Shown in pieces: positions 24,808-34,433 of a stretch of 64,000 nucleotides of DNA. The stretch comes from Taklimakanibacter deserti (GTDB taxonomy: Bacteria > Pseudomonadota > Alphaproteobacteria > Rhizobiales > Aestuariivirgaceae): the NCBI GenBank assembly GCA_003574785.1, contig QORU01000006.1:310001-374000 (forward strand). Direction: 5' to 3'. The notes beneath the pieces were generated by a model. It was not told the origin of the DNA. It was given only the letters and a program-made list of their open reading frames with translations, and searched no databases. How positions within the stretch are numbered: position 1 is the first letter of the stretch; each line of letters begins with the position of its first letter. Both the position numbers and the translations under genes were made by a program.

Positions 24808-27027
24808 TCAGACACCCATCGCCGCCTTCACCCGCTGGCGCGTCAAGGGCAGATCATGAAGCCGCTTGCCGATGGCATGGCGGATGGCATTGCCGACGGC
24901 ACCCGCCGTCGGCCCTTGCGCCGCTTCGCCCGTGCCGAGGAAAGGCTGCCCGGGCCGGTCGATGACATGCACCTCGACCGTGTCCGGCACGCTAGCGAAG
25001 CGCAGGATTGGATAGCTCGACCAGTCGGTACTGGTGATGCGGGTCCGGTCGAAAGTGACCGCCTCATAGAGCGTCCAGCTGATAGCTTGCAGTATGCCGC
25101 CTTGCGTCTGGTTCCTGATCCCGTCGGGATTGACGGCCTGGCCGCTGTCGATGGCCGCCACCGCGCGAGCCACGCGCACGCGCCCCGTGTCGCGTTCGAC
25201 CTCGACTTCGAGCGCCAGCGCCAGATAGGCGGCGAGCGTCTTGTAGCGCGCGAAGGCAAAGCCCTTGCCGTGATAGGGCGGCATCTCTTTCGCCCAGTCG
25301 AAGCGCTCGGCGGCGAGCTCGACCACCGCCTTGGCGCGCGGGTCGTCCAGATGCTTCAGCCGGAACTCGACCGGATCGGTCCCCGCCATGATCGCAAGCT
25401 CGTCGATCGCGCTCTCGATCGCGAACACATTGGCATAGGCGCCAAGGGCTCGAAGTGCCGAGACGCGCACAGGCATGTCGGGCAGGAAATGCCACTGCAC
25501 CTTCTTGTTCGCGATCGCATAGGGCGGATTGGCGTTGCGGTCGCCATTGCCGGAAGGACTGATCTGCAATTTTGCCGGGCGCGGCGTTGCGGGCGCCGAT
25601 TTATGGATGCCGGCGAGCAGCGCCCCCGCACCGCCGGGCCGCGTCGAATGCGTGTTGCTCCACAGATCGAAGCTCCAGCTATCGATGCGGCCATTCGCAT
25701 CGAGCGAGCCTCTGACTTTCATCAGCATAGCCGGGCCGAAAGGCTCCCAGGCATGTTCCTGCTCGCGCATCCATTGCACGCGCACCGGCCGCCCAGTGAG
25801 CTTCACGGCGATGAGCGCCGCATCGGCCGCCGCGTCGTCGGCGCCATTATGGCCATAGCAGCCCGAGCCTTCCATGTGGATGACCTGCACACGCTCTTCC
25901 GGCATCGCCAGCATCTCTGCGATCGCCTCGCGGTCGGGGAAGACGCCTTGCGTATGCGACCACACTTTCAGACCCTGGTCCTCGGTCATGAGTGCGACGG
26001 CGCAGCTCGGCCCGATCGATCCATGGATCTGATAGGGCCGCGTGAAGCGCGCCTCGAACACATCACCGCCGAAGGCTGGTGCCCCTGCCTCGGCAACGGT
26101 GCCGACCTCGCGCGCGAGTCCTTCGAGCACAGGGGGTAGATCGGTCTCGTCCGGCAGCGTCTCGCGCTCGACCCATTGCGCCGCCGCGGCCAGAGCCCGC
26201 ATGGCGGTCACCGCCTGGTATTCGCGTTCGGCCACCACGGCGAGAAAATTGCCGTCGCGCAGGACCGAGACCACGCCCGGCATCGCTTCAATGCTTGTGG
26301 TATCGACATCGGCAAGCGTCGCGCCATAGCTCGGCGGCCGCACCACGCGCGCATGCACCATGCCCTCGAGCCTCAGATCCTGCACATAGGCGACGCCGCC
26401 CGTGACCTTGCCCGGAATGTCGACGCGCGGCAGCGACAGGCCGATGATCCGCAAATCCGAAGGCGCCTTGAGCGCCGATTGCGGTGCGGCCTCGACATGG
26501 AGATCGATCGCCGCCGCAAGCTCGCCATAGCCAGCCTTCCGTCCGTCAGGCGCGGTCACCGTCTTCTGGGCCGCCTTCAGCTCACTTGCGGCAAGGCTGA
26601 ATCTCTCTGCCGCCTTCGCAAGCAGGAGCTCGCGCACTTGCGCCGCCGCGTTGCGGATGGCGGTGCCGCTGTTCTGCATCGATTGGCTGCCGGCGGTAAA
26701 ACCTTCATCTGCCGTGCGGCCGGTATCGGCGGTCACGAGCTCGATGTCCGGGGGCTCGACATCGAGCTCTTCCGCCGCCACCTGGATGAGCGCCGTCCTG
26801 ATTCCCTGGCCGAGCTCCGCCTTGCCGGTGAACACGGTGATCTTCCCGTCCGCATCGATGCGGATCCAGCTGTCGAGGTGACGCGCCTCATCCAGGCTGC
26901 CCGGCAGCTTGGGGCCTGCCGGGGCGGGTTGTGCCGGTTCCTGCGCGCCTGCCGGCACGAGGGAGAAGGAGACGATCAGCGCTGCACCGCCGGTGAGCAG
27001 CGCGCGGCGGTTCATTTGCATGTTCAT
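24808..27027 (-). CDS. molybdenum hydroxylase large subunit (isoquinoline 1-oxidoreductase beta/aldehyde dehydrogenase type)
   Basis: The 739-residue protein starts with a twin-arginine leader (MNMQMNRRALLTGGAALIVSFSLVPAGA), so it is exported folded with its cofactor. It has Mo-cofactor-binding segments such as GKAELGQGIRTALIQVAAEELDV and GSGCYGHNGADDAAADAALIA. The catalytic Glu is E701 in GTGEAAQGPTAGAVGNAI. The start is ATG 27027, sharing a base with the Fe-S subunit stop (TGATG); the frame is open upstream but is antisense to that gene. With the Fe-S subunit and cytochrome it would oxidise an aldehyde or N-heterocycle in the periplasm. Confidence 0.87.
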   Translation of the reverse strand: MNMQMNRRALLTGGAALIVSFSLVPAGAQEPAQPAPAGPKLPGSLDEARHLDSWIRIDADGKITVFTGKAELGQGIRTALIQVAAEELDVEPPDIELVTADTGRTADEGFTAGSQSMQNSGTAIRNAAAQVRELLLAKAAERFSLAASELKAAQKTVTAPDGRKAGYGELAAAIDLHVEAAPQSALKAPSDLRIIGLSLPRVDIPGKVTGGVAYVQDLRLEGMVHARVVRPPSYGATLADVDTTSIEAMPGVVSVLRDGNFLAVVAEREYQAVTAMRALAAAAQWVERETLPDETDLPPVLEGLAREVGTVAEAGAPAFGGDVFEARFTRPYQIHGSIGPSCAVALMTEDQGLKVWSHTQGVFPDREAIAEMLAMPEERVQVIHMEGSGCYGHNGADDAAADAALIAVKLTGRPVRVQWMREQEHAWEPFGPAMLMKVRGSLDANGRIDSWSFDLWSNTHSTRPGGAGALLAGIHKSAPATPRPAKLQISPSGNGDRNANPPYAIANKKVQWHFLPDMPVRVSALRALGAYANVFAIESAIDELAIMAGTDPVEFRLKHLDDPRAKAVVELAAERFDWAKEMPPYHGKGFAFARYKTLAAYLALALEVEVERDTGRVRVARAVAAIDSGQAVNPDGIRNQTQGGILQAISWTLYEAVTFDRTRITSTDWSSYPILRFASVPDTVEVHVIDRPGQPFLGTGEAAQGPTAGAVGNAIRHAIGKRLHDLPLTRQRVKAAMGV

Positions 27028-27503
27028 CAGCCGGTCCTCCCCGTTTTCATCACCTGGCCGGCGCGCTTGATCGCCGCGAGGATGCGCATATGCGTGCCGC
27101 AGCGGCAAAGATTGGTTCGGAGCGCATCGCGGATCTCGCGGTCGCTCGGCTCCGGGTTCTTCTGCAGGAGCGCCTGCGCGCTCATCATCATGCCGGGAAT
27201 GCAATAGCCGCATTGCGCCGCCTGCATTTCGATGAAGGCGGCCTGGATCGGTGCCGGCGCCTCGATCGTGCCTAAGCCCTCGAGGGTCGTCACCTTGCGC
27301 CCTGCGAGCGCCATCACCGGCGTCACGCAGGAGAGCATGGCTTCGCCGTCGACCATCACCGTGCAGGAGCCGCATTGCCCGAGACCGCAGCCGAATTTCG
27401 CCGCATTGAGCTTGAGCTCGTCGCGCAGCACATAGAGAAGCGGCGTCGCGGGATCGGCGGTGATCTCATGCGTCTTGTTGTTCACATTGAGCGTAACGGC
27501 CAT
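27027..27503 (-). CDS. molybdenum hydroxylase [2Fe-2S] subunit (IorA/CoxS-like)
   Basis: The 158-residue protein has a plant-type [2Fe-2S] ferredoxin domain (KFGCGLGQCGSCTVMVDGEAMLSC). A second all-helical [2Fe-2S] domain follows (QCGYCIPGMMM, LCRCGTHMRILAAIKRAG). It carries electrons from the molybdenum centre of the next subunit to the triheme cytochrome encoded 2 bp upstream. No FAD subunit is present, as in IorAB-type enzymes that use cytochromes. It lacks its own signal peptide and would be exported with the Tat-tagged large subunit. Confidence 0.9.
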   Translation of the reverse strand: MAVTLNVNNKTHEITADPATPLLYVLRDELKLNAAKFGCGLGQCGSCTVMVDGEAMLSCVTPVMALAGRKVTTLEGLGTIEAPAPIQAAFIEMQAAQCGYCIPGMMMSAQALLQKNPEPSDREIRDALRTNLCRCGTHMRILAAIKRAGQVMKTGRTG

Positions 27504-27505
27504 TT

Positions 27506-28852
27506 CTACTCCTTCGCGCCCACATTCTGGGGCGCCCGTTCGATACCGTCCGCCGGCCTGACCGCGACCTTGTAGTCGCCGCTCCGCGTCTTGCGCACCC
27601 TTTCGGCAACACCTTCCCAGTTGGGCTTGCCGGAGAAGCGCTGGCGCATATAGGCGAGGAGGTCGGCGATCTGCTGGTCGCTGAATGCCGCCGCAAAGCC
27701 CGGCATCATTGCGCTCGCTTCGCCATCCGCCGGCGGCAGGCCGAAGAGCGTCACATTGACGATGTTCTGCGGATTGGGCGAATTCACCGCCGTGCTCAGC
27801 CGGAAATCGAGTCCGCCGAAGGGCGGCGGCCGCCCGCTCTCATGACACATGGCGCAGGCCGATTCATAGATCGCCGCACCTTGCGCCTCGCTGCCGTCGC
27901 GGGCCGCAACCGTCGTCACGGCAGCCGTCTCTTGCACCGCCGCCTGGCGCTGCGTTTCAGGCTTGCCGATCAGCGATGCGACATAGATGGCGATCGCCTC
28001 TATATCGCTGTCGGGCAGACTCGCGAGATTGCCGGTCACCTCGGCCATCGGCCCGCGCGAGACGCCATGCTTCTCGTGCCACCCGTGGCGCAGGAAAAAG
28101 GCGAGCGCCGCCTTGTCCCAGGGCGTCGGCGCCGGCGAGGCTTCATCGATCGCATAGGCGACCCAGCCTTCCGCCTCGCCGCCGGCGAAATGCCGATCCT
28201 TGTCTTCGGCACCGAGCTGGTTGCGCGGCGTGTGGCAGGCGCCGCAATGGCCGAGCCCCTCGGCGAGATAGACGCCGCGATTCCACTCTTCGCTTTGCTT
28301 GGGATCGGGCCGGAACGGACCATCATCGAGATAGAGGAGCTTCCAGCCGGCGAGCAGCGGGCGGAAGCCGAGCGGGAACATCAGGTCATTGGCGGGCGCT
28401 GTCGCCTTCACCGGCTCGCGCGTCATGAGATAGGCATAGAGGGCGCGGTTGTCGTCGTCGGTCACATGGGTGAAGTGATCATAGGGAAAGGCGGGATAGA
28501 GATGCCGCCCTTGCCGGTCGACACCTTCGCGCATCGCGCGCAGAAAGGCCGCTTCCGACCACCGGCCGATGCCGGTCTCTGGGTCGGGCGTAATGTTGGT
28601 GGAATGGATCGTGCCGAAGGGTGTCGGAAGGGCAAGGCCGCCGGCAAAAGCCTTGTCGCCGGGCACGGTGTGGCAGGCGATGCAATTGCCGACCGCGGCA
28701 AGCTCGGTGCCTTTCTTGACCAGAGCCGGGTCGAAATTCTGTGCCGTAACGTCGATAGCTGCGATCTCCGGCCGCCAGGCGAATGCCGCAAACGCTATTC
28801 CCACGCAAATGAGGAGGACGGCCACAAGGCCCAGGATTTTCCAACCGCGCAT
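27506..28852 (-). CDS. membrane-anchored triheme cytochrome c
   Basis: The 448-residue protein has an N-terminal hydrophobic anchor or signal (KILGLVAVLLICVGIAFAAFAW). Three heme-attachment motifs follow: CIACH (57-61), CGACH (203-207) and CAMCH (333-337). The layout matches cytochrome subunits of membrane alcohol and aldehyde dehydrogenases that pass electrons to ubiquinone or an oxidase. It lies 2 bp before the Fe-S subunit, so the three genes form an electron-transfer unit. Confidence 0.9.
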   Translation of the reverse strand: MRGWKILGLVAVLLICVGIAFAAFAWRPEIAAIDVTAQNFDPALVKKGTELAAVGNCIACHTVPGDKAFAGGLALPTPFGTIHSTNITPDPETGIGRWSEAAFLRAMREGVDRQGRHLYPAFPYDHFTHVTDDDNRALYAYLMTREPVKATAPANDLMFPLGFRPLLAGWKLLYLDDGPFRPDPKQSEEWNRGVYLAEGLGHCGACHTPRNQLGAEDKDRHFAGGEAEGWVAYAIDEASPAPTPWDKAALAFFLRHGWHEKHGVSRGPMAEVTGNLASLPDSDIEAIAIYVASLIGKPETQRQAAVQETAAVTTVAARDGSEAQGAAIYESACAMCHESGRPPPFGGLDFRLSTAVNSPNPQNIVNVTLFGLPPADGEASAMMPGFAAAFSDQQIADLLAYMRQRFSGKPNWEGVAERVRKTRSGDYKVAVRPADGIERAPQNVGAKE

Positions 28853-28910
28853 CAGTGCCTGGCAATTCGGCTAAGTCGGGCGACAACGCATGGCGGCGGT
28901 GAAAGTTCCG

Positions 28911-29573
28911 TTATACGCCGATCGCCTCGACATAGCGGTGGAAGGCTTCGACCTCGCCCTCGAGCGGCTCGCGGCCGGTGAAGCTGCGCAGATAGGCCGG
29001 CACCAGCGCCAAGCGGCTTGCCGTCGGCTCGACGATCTCGAGCGAGTAATAGCCGATCTGCATGAAATAGAGGACGCGCGCCCTGACATAGGCATCGACC
29101 TCGTCATAGCCATAGCGCGCGAACATGTCGCCGATGGCGGCGACCCGGTCATTGTCGGCGGCATCGATGATCTCGTGGACCTCGGGCGAGCTCCTCGCCC
29201 AGGTGCGGATGGCAAAATCGAGCCGCGGCTGGAACAGATTCTCGTCCACCCAGCATTCGAAGACGTTGAGCACCGCCTGCGTCACGGAGGGTGCCGGCCG
29301 CTTCGCCCTTTCGATGATGAAGCGGGTGTTCTTGTTGCGCCAATGTTCGAGAAGCTGGTCGAGCAGATCCTGGCGGCTCTTGAAATACCAATAGAAGCTC
29401 GAGCGCGACACGCCGAGCTTGTGCCCGAGCGCCAGGATGCGCACGCCCTCGACCCCTTCCGAAATGAGGGTCTCGAGCGCGATATTGAGCCAGTCCTCCC
29501 GCGTCGCCTTGATATTGCCGGAGAGGGCGGCCCGTTGGGCCTCGTTCTTCGCCACGCGGATGATCCTGGCCAT
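28911..29573 (-). CDS. TetR-family regulator within the sarcosine-oxidase operon
   Basis: The 220-residue protein has a TetR HTH (DWLNIALETLISEGVEGVRILALGHKLGVSRSSFYWYFKSRQDLLDQLLEHW). A helical effector domain resembles TetR regulators of betaine- and methylamine-type clusters (DENLFQPRLDFAIRTWARSSPEVHEIIDAAD). It follows soxG by 6 bp, so it is co-transcribed. The target is probably the divergent control region at 36849-37038, which carries a repeated ACAT-TGTCTAGTACT element. Confidence 0.85.
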   Translation of the reverse strand: MARIIRVAKNEAQRAALSGNIKATREDWLNIALETLISEGVEGVRILALGHKLGVSRSSFYWYFKSRQDLLDQLLEHWRNKNTRFIIERAKRPAPSVTQAVLNVFECWVDENLFQPRLDFAIRTWARSSPEVHEIIDAADNDRVAAIGDMFARYGYDEVDAYVRARVLYFMQIGYYSLEIVEPTASRLALVPAYLRSFTGREPLEGEVEAFHRYVEAIGV

Positions 29574-29579
29574 ACGCTC

Positions 29580-30104
29580 TTACAACGCCAAGGTTTGTTC
29601 AAGCCATTTCCACAAATAGGGTGCTAGCCCGCGATCCACATGGAGGCGCAGGCGATCGCCATGGCCATGGCGGCAGCACAAGGCATTGACCCCGGCGAAA
29701 AGGACGGCGGCGCTGGGCGTCGTCGCCTGGGGATCGAGCGTCATCGCGCGCGCCAGCAGCGAGGCCAGGCCTGGGCCTTCGATCTCGAACATATGCAGAC
29801 CGGCATCGTGAGCGCTGACCGCGAAGCCTTCCTCATGCCAGCCAGGCGCGATGTCGAAAGGCGTTTCCGACACCGCCAGGATACGGTCGCGGGCGATGCG
29901 CAAAGCGTAGCTCCGGCCGGTCGCGGTCGCGAGCGCGCCCACTGCTTCAGCCGCCATGCCCGACGCCTTGCTCCAGGCAGCGATGTCACCGCTCACCAGG
30001 CATTGGCTGAAGCCCGAAGCCGAGCGGATCGCGAGGCCTTCCGCCGTGATGACCGCGGTTTTCCAATCGGGCACGGCCGACCACTTTTCGGCGAGATCAC
30101 GCAT
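29580..30104 (-). CDS. soxG: sarcosine oxidase gamma subunit
   Basis: The 174-residue protein is of SoxG type by position and by its folate-domain-like pattern (TEGLAIRSASGF-like start, FDIAPGWHEEGFAVSAHDAGLHMFEIEGPG). ATG 30104 overlaps the soxA end by 8 bp. The frame is open further upstream, but only inside soxA. The gamma subunit lies beside SoxA and stabilises the heterotetramer. SoxG is the least conserved subunit, so the call depends partly on context. Confidence 0.82.
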   Translation of the reverse strand: MRDLAEKWSAVPDWKTAVITAEGLAIRSASGFSQCLVSGDIAAWSKASGMAAEAVGALATATGRSYALRIARDRILAVSETPFDIAPGWHEEGFAVSAHDAGLHMFEIEGPGLASLLARAMTLDPQATTPSAAVLFAGVNALCCRHGHGDRLRLHVDRGLAPYLWKWLEQTLAL

Positions 30105-32877
30105 TGAGCCGCTCTCCTTCCGGATCGAAGGCGCAAGGCGGCGTGATCGTCGCGCGCCGGACCGCTCCCAGATGCTGGATGTCAATGGTCTCGCCATGGC
30201 GCGATGCGCCGCGCTCGATGAGCGCAAGCGCGATCGGTCGCTCGAGTGTCGGGCTCATATGGCTCGAGGTCACGAAGCCCTGGCTCCGGATCCTGCCCTT
30301 GTCGTGCGCGACGCCATGACTGCCGGCCGGCAGCGGCGGCTCGCCTTCAGCGACCGCGAGGCCGACGAGTTGCAGGCGGTCGTCCTTGTTGGCGACATCG
30401 GTGAAGAGCGAGCGGCGGCCTACATAATCGCTCCGCCGCCTGGTACGCGGTCCCGCGACGCCGAGATCATGCGGCATGGTGGTGCCGTCCGTGTCCTTGC
30501 CGATGACGATATACCCCTTCTCGGCGCGCAGGATCATCAGCGCCTCGAGGCCGAGGGTCACCGCATCGAAAGCCTTGCCCGCCTCTTTGAGCCGCGCCCA
30601 GAGCGGCTCGGCCCGGTCGGCGCGGATCGACAGCTCATAGCTGCGGTCGCCGGTGAAGCTCACGCGCGCGATGCGCAGCCTGTCGGCACCGAAGCTACCC
30701 TCGCCCACCGCCATATGCGGCAAATCGCGATCATCGAGCGAGAGGCCGAGATCGAGTGCCGCGAGCAATGGTTTCGATTGCGGACCCGAAACGGTCAGCG
30801 TCGCCATCTCGGCCGTGGCATTGTGGATATGGACCGCCTCGCGGCCAAAGCGATCCTGCCGCCATTCCTCGAGCCTGGCATGCACGGAAGCCACATGCGA
30901 TGAGGAGCAGGAGACGACGAAGCGATGCTCGTCCAACCGCACCAAAATGCCGTCATCGAAGACGACGCCCGTTTCCGACAGCATGAAGCCGTAGCGGCAG
31001 CGGCCCGGCGTGAGCGTCGACATGGTGTTGTAGCAGATGAAGTCGACGAATTCGGCGGCCTTTGGCCCCATCACCTCGATCTTGCCGAGGGTCGAGCCGT
31101 CGAACAGCGCCGCCGATTGGCGCGCCCGCCGGGCCTCTTCCTGGATTGCGCGCTCGGCATCGGCGCCGCCATAATGCGCCGGACGCAGCCAGCCGCCATA
31201 TTCCTGGAACACAGCACCTTGCGCGCGATGTACCGTCTCGAGCGGCAGCCGGCGCACCGGCACCATCAATTCTCCGCCATTGAGGCCGGCGAAGCTGGTG
31301 AACGGCACCGGCGTGAAAGGCGGCCGATAGGTGGTGATGCCGGTCTCGGGGACGGAACGCCCGGTGATGCCGGCCATCAGCGCGAGACCCGGCAGGTTCG
31401 AGGTCTTGCCCTGATCCGTCGCCATGCCGAGCGTGGTGTAGCGCTTGAGATGCTCGACCGAGACGAAGTTCTCGCGCGCCGCGAGCGACACATCCTTCGC
31501 CGTCACATCGCTCTGATAGTCGATCCACACGCGGCCTTTCGCACGCGCATCCGGCCATGTCGCCAGGACGCCGTCCTTGGTTTCGCCCATGGCGGCGCCC
31601 ACGACCGTGATCCCGTCGACCGGATCGCCCGGCAGGAAAGCGGCACGCGCTTCGTTCCAGACTGGCTTGCCTTTCGCTTGGGCATAGAGATGAATGGTCG
31701 GCGTGGCGCCGCCGGAGACGAGCACGCAATCGGCAGGCAATGATATGCCGTCATCGAGTGTCACGCCTTCGACACGCATCCGGCCCCGCGCCGACACGAT
31801 GCTGCGTCCGGCAAGCCACCCCACACCCTCTGGCGCGGCGCGCGCCATGTCCTTGCGCATCTCGACCAGCACGACCTCGGCACCCGCCTTGGCGAGCGCA
31901 CCCGCCACCTCATAGGCGCTGTCATTATTGGTGGCGATCACGATGCGCCGGCCCACGCGCACGCCATAGCGGCGCAAATAGACGAGCGCCGAATCCGCCG
32001 ACATGATGCCGGGCAGGTCGTTATTGGCGAAGGGCAAAGGCCGCTCGATGGCACCGGTTGCGAGAATGACCTGGCGCGGCCTGACCCGCCACAGCGTGTC
32101 CGGACGGCCGTCATGATGGCGCTGATTCAGGGCGACGAGATTGTGGTCATAGATGCCGAAGGCGGTGGTCGAGGTGAGGACCGGATGGCCGTCACGCTTC
32201 AGCGCCGCGACCGTCTCTTCGGCCCATTGCGGGCCGGGCTTGCCGTCGATCTCGCCGTCGCGATGCAGCAGCGAGCCGCCCCCTATTGATTGCTCATCGA
32301 CCAGCATGACCGACTTGCCCGCTTCCGCTGCACGCTTCGCGGCGGCAAGGCCCGCCGAGCCTGCACCCACCACCAGCACGTCGCAGTGATGGTTGACCCG
32401 ATCGGCGGCTTTCGCCGCTTTCCAGGTGGGATCGACCTTGCCCAATCCGGCCATGGCGCGGATCCGGGGCTCGAAGCGATGCCAGTCGGGCCACATGAAG
32501 GTCTTGTAGTAGAAAGCAGCCGGAATGAAGCGCGCGAAGCGGTCGAGGAAAGCTCGTGTGTCATGGAGCGCATCGGGCGCGGCGTTGACGCTCCGCGCGA
32601 TAAGCCCCGGCCGGGCGGGCTCGGTCGTGGCCCGCATATTCGGGCCACTGCCGGCAATATCGACAAGGGCGTTCGGCTCCTCGACACCCGCCCCCCAGAT
32701 GCCGCGCGGCCGGTGATATTTGAAGCTGCGGCCGACGACCGCCACATCATTGGCAAGCAGGGCGGAAGCGATCGTGTCGCCGTGGAAGGCCGCGACCTCG
32801 CGCCCGTCGAAGCTGAAGGAGATCGCGCGCGAGCGATCAATGGCGCTGCCGCCCGAGGGAAGACGCATCGAGCTCAT
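30097..32877 (-). CDS. soxA: sarcosine oxidase alpha subunit
   Basis: The 926-residue protein begins with a ferredoxin-like lobe (SFSFDGREVAAFHGDTIASALLANDVAVVGRSFKYHRPRGI). An NAD-binding Rossmann domain follows (VLVVGAGSAGLAAAKRAAE near residue 170), then the C-terminal GcvT-like tetrahydrofolate domain. ATG 32877 overlaps the soxD stop by 4 bp. The enzyme demethylates sarcosine to glycine, making H2O2 and 5,10-methylene-THF. It is slightly shorter than the usual 960-1000 residues. Confidence 0.92.
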   Translation of the reverse strand: MSSMRLPSGGSAIDRSRAISFSFDGREVAAFHGDTIASALLANDVAVVGRSFKYHRPRGIWGAGVEEPNALVDIAGSGPNMRATTEPARPGLIARSVNAAPDALHDTRAFLDRFARFIPAAFYYKTFMWPDWHRFEPRIRAMAGLGKVDPTWKAAKAADRVNHHCDVLVVGAGSAGLAAAKRAAEAGKSVMLVDEQSIGGGSLLHRDGEIDGKPGPQWAEETVAALKRDGHPVLTSTTAFGIYDHNLVALNQRHHDGRPDTLWRVRPRQVILATGAIERPLPFANNDLPGIMSADSALVYLRRYGVRVGRRIVIATNNDSAYEVAGALAKAGAEVVLVEMRKDMARAAPEGVGWLAGRSIVSARGRMRVEGVTLDDGISLPADCVLVSGGATPTIHLYAQAKGKPVWNEARAAFLPGDPVDGITVVGAAMGETKDGVLATWPDARAKGRVWIDYQSDVTAKDVSLAARENFVSVEHLKRYTTLGMATDQGKTSNLPGLALMAGITGRSVPETGITTYRPPFTPVPFTSFAGLNGGELMVPVRRLPLETVHRAQGAVFQEYGGWLRPAHYGGADAERAIQEEARRARQSAALFDGSTLGKIEVMGPKAAEFVDFICYNTMSTLTPGRCRYGFMLSETGVVFDDGILVRLDEHRFVVSCSSSHVASVHARLEEWRQDRFGREAVHIHNATAEMATLTVSGPQSKPLLAALDLGLSLDDRDLPHMAVGEGSFGADRLRIARVSFTGDRSYELSIRADRAEPLWARLKEAGKAFDAVTLGLEALMILRAEKGYIVIGKDTDGTTMPHDLGVAGPRTRRRSDYVGRRSLFTDVANKDDRLQLVGLAVAEGEPPLPAGSHGVAHDKGRIRSQGFVTSSHMSPTLERPIALALIERGASRHGETIDIQHLGAVRRATITPPCAFDPEGERLNA

Positions 32878-33143
32878 TTCGCCTCGCTCGTGTCGGCGAT
32901 CGCCGTCGCGGTGTGGACTTTGTGGCTGATACTGTCGCGCTCCATCACGAAGAACTCGCCGCAGGTCATATGCAGCCAGACTTCGCGCGCGGCGCCCTTC
33001 GGATTGGCGCGCATGTAAAGATAGTTCGCCCAGTCTTCGGCCGGCACATCGGCGCCGTCGGGCCTGAGGTTTCCGGCTTCGCCGCCATAATGGAATTCGC
33101 TCTCGGCGCGCGGGCCGCAGAAAGGACAGATGAAGATCTGCAT
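32874..33143 (-). CDS. soxD: sarcosine oxidase delta subunit
   Basis: The 89-residue SoxD has the family start MQIFICPFCGPRAESEFHYGG and the later HMTCGEFF. The CxxC, His and Cys together are the zinc ligands. WANYLYMRANPKG is also characteristic. It is 15 bp downstream of soxB and overlaps soxA by 4 bp, the canonical B-D-A-G order. Confidence 0.92.
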   Translation of the reverse strand: MQIFICPFCGPRAESEFHYGGEAGNLRPDGADVPAEDWANYLYMRANPKGAAREVWLHMTCGEFFVMERDSISHKVHTATAIADTSEAK

Positions 33144-33158
33144 CGTTCTCTCCTTGTC

Positions 33159-34412
33159 CTAATGCGCGATGCCTGAGCCCGCCGCCTCGTCGATGAGGCG
33201 ACCGGTCGCGAAGCGATCGAGGTCGAAGGGACGGCTGATATCGTGATGCTTGCCGGTGGCGAGGAGATGCGCCAAGAGCGTGCCGCCCGCCGGGATGGCC
33301 TTGAAGCCGCCGGTGCCCCAGCCGCAATTGAGATAGAGTCCGGGCACGGGCGAAGGCCCGATGATCGGCGATGAATCGGGCACCACATCGACGATGCCGG
33401 CCCATTGGCGCATCAGCTTGAGCTGGCCGAAAGCCGGAATCATCTCGAGGAGGCCCGAGATCACGCCTTCGAGCACCGGCAGGCCGCCGCGCTGGCCGTA
33501 AGAGGGAATGCGGTCGAGCGCGCCGCCAATGACCATCTCGCCCTTGTCCGACTGGCTGACATAGACCCCGGTGCCGGGCGAGGCCACGACCGTGTCGAGG
33601 ATCGGCTTGACCGGCTCCGACACGCAAGCCTGCAAGGCATAGGAGTTGATCGGCAGGCGGAATTGGGCCTTGGCGGCGAGCACCGAGGAATGCCCGGCGA
33701 CCGCCATGCCGATGCGCTCGGCGCGCATGGCGCCTTTGCTCGTCTTCACACCCCGGCAGCGCCCGCCCTCGATGATGAAATCCGTAACCTCGCAGTTCTG
33801 GATGATGTCGACGCCAAGTCCGCTCGCGCCCCGCGCGTAGCCCCAGGCGACGGCGTCATGGCGCGCGGTGCCGGCTCTTCCTTGCCACACGCCGCCGAAG
33901 ACCGGAAAGCGCGCCTCAGGGGAGAAATTGAAGATCGGCGCCACCCGGCGGACATCCTCAGGTGAGAACAGCTCGGCATCGATGCCGTTGATCTGCATGG
34001 CATTGACGGTGCGCGCGGCGATTTCCATCTCGATCGCGCTGTGGCACAGATTGATCATGCCGCGCTGCGACAGCATGATATTGTAATTGAGCTCGCGTGC
34101 GAGCCCCTCATAGAGCCGGTGCGAGAGGCCATAGAGCGCGACGCTTTCGGGATAATAATAATTCGAGCGCACCACGGTGGTGTTGCGCCCGGTATTGCCG
34201 CCGCCGATCCAGCCTTTCTCCAGCACCGCGACATTGCCGATGCCATGTGTCTTGGCGAGATAATAGGCGCTCGCCAGGCCATGGCCGCCGCCGCCGATGA
34301 TGATCACGTCGTAATTCTTCTTGGGCTCAGGCGAGCGCCAGGCCGGCGCCCAGCCGGTCTGGCCGGCGAGTCCTTCCTTGAGGAGCGAGAAGGCGGAATA
34401 GCGGCGGGTCAT
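33159..34412 (-). CDS. soxB: sarcosine oxidase beta subunit
   Basis: The 417-residue FAD-dependent amine oxidase has its dinucleotide-binding motif YDVIIIGGGGHGLASAYYLAKTHG at residues 34-57. The SoxB-typical GWIGGGNTGRNTTVVRSNYYYPES and C-terminal GLYLNCGWGTGGFKAIPAGG are also present. It contains the oxidation site for sarcosine and carries covalent FMN in the family. It follows the large dehydrogenase by 21 bp. Confidence 0.93.
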   Translation of the reverse strand: MTRRYSAFSLLKEGLAGQTGWAPAWRSPEPKKNYDVIIIGGGGHGLASAYYLAKTHGIGNVAVLEKGWIGGGNTGRNTTVVRSNYYYPESVALYGLSHRLYEGLARELNYNIMLSQRGMINLCHSAIEMEIAARTVNAMQINGIDAELFSPEDVRRVAPIFNFSPEARFPVFGGVWQGRAGTARHDAVAWGYARGASGLGVDIIQNCEVTDFIIEGGRCRGVKTSKGAMRAERIGMAVAGHSSVLAAKAQFRLPINSYALQACVSEPVKPILDTVVASPGTGVYVSQSDKGEMVIGGALDRIPSYGQRGGLPVLEGVISGLLEMIPAFGQLKLMRQWAGIVDVVPDSSPIIGPSPVPGLYLNCGWGTGGFKAIPAGGTLLAHLLATGKHHDISRPFDLDRFATGRLIDEAAGSGIAH

Positions 34413-34433
34413 GCGTCGGCCTTTATCAAATCG

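Noticed and set aside
27028..27375. Upstream extension of the molybdenum hydroxylase large-subunit frame
   Set aside because: It reads through the Fe-S subunit gene out of frame. The Tat leader and TGATG coupling fix the start at 27027.
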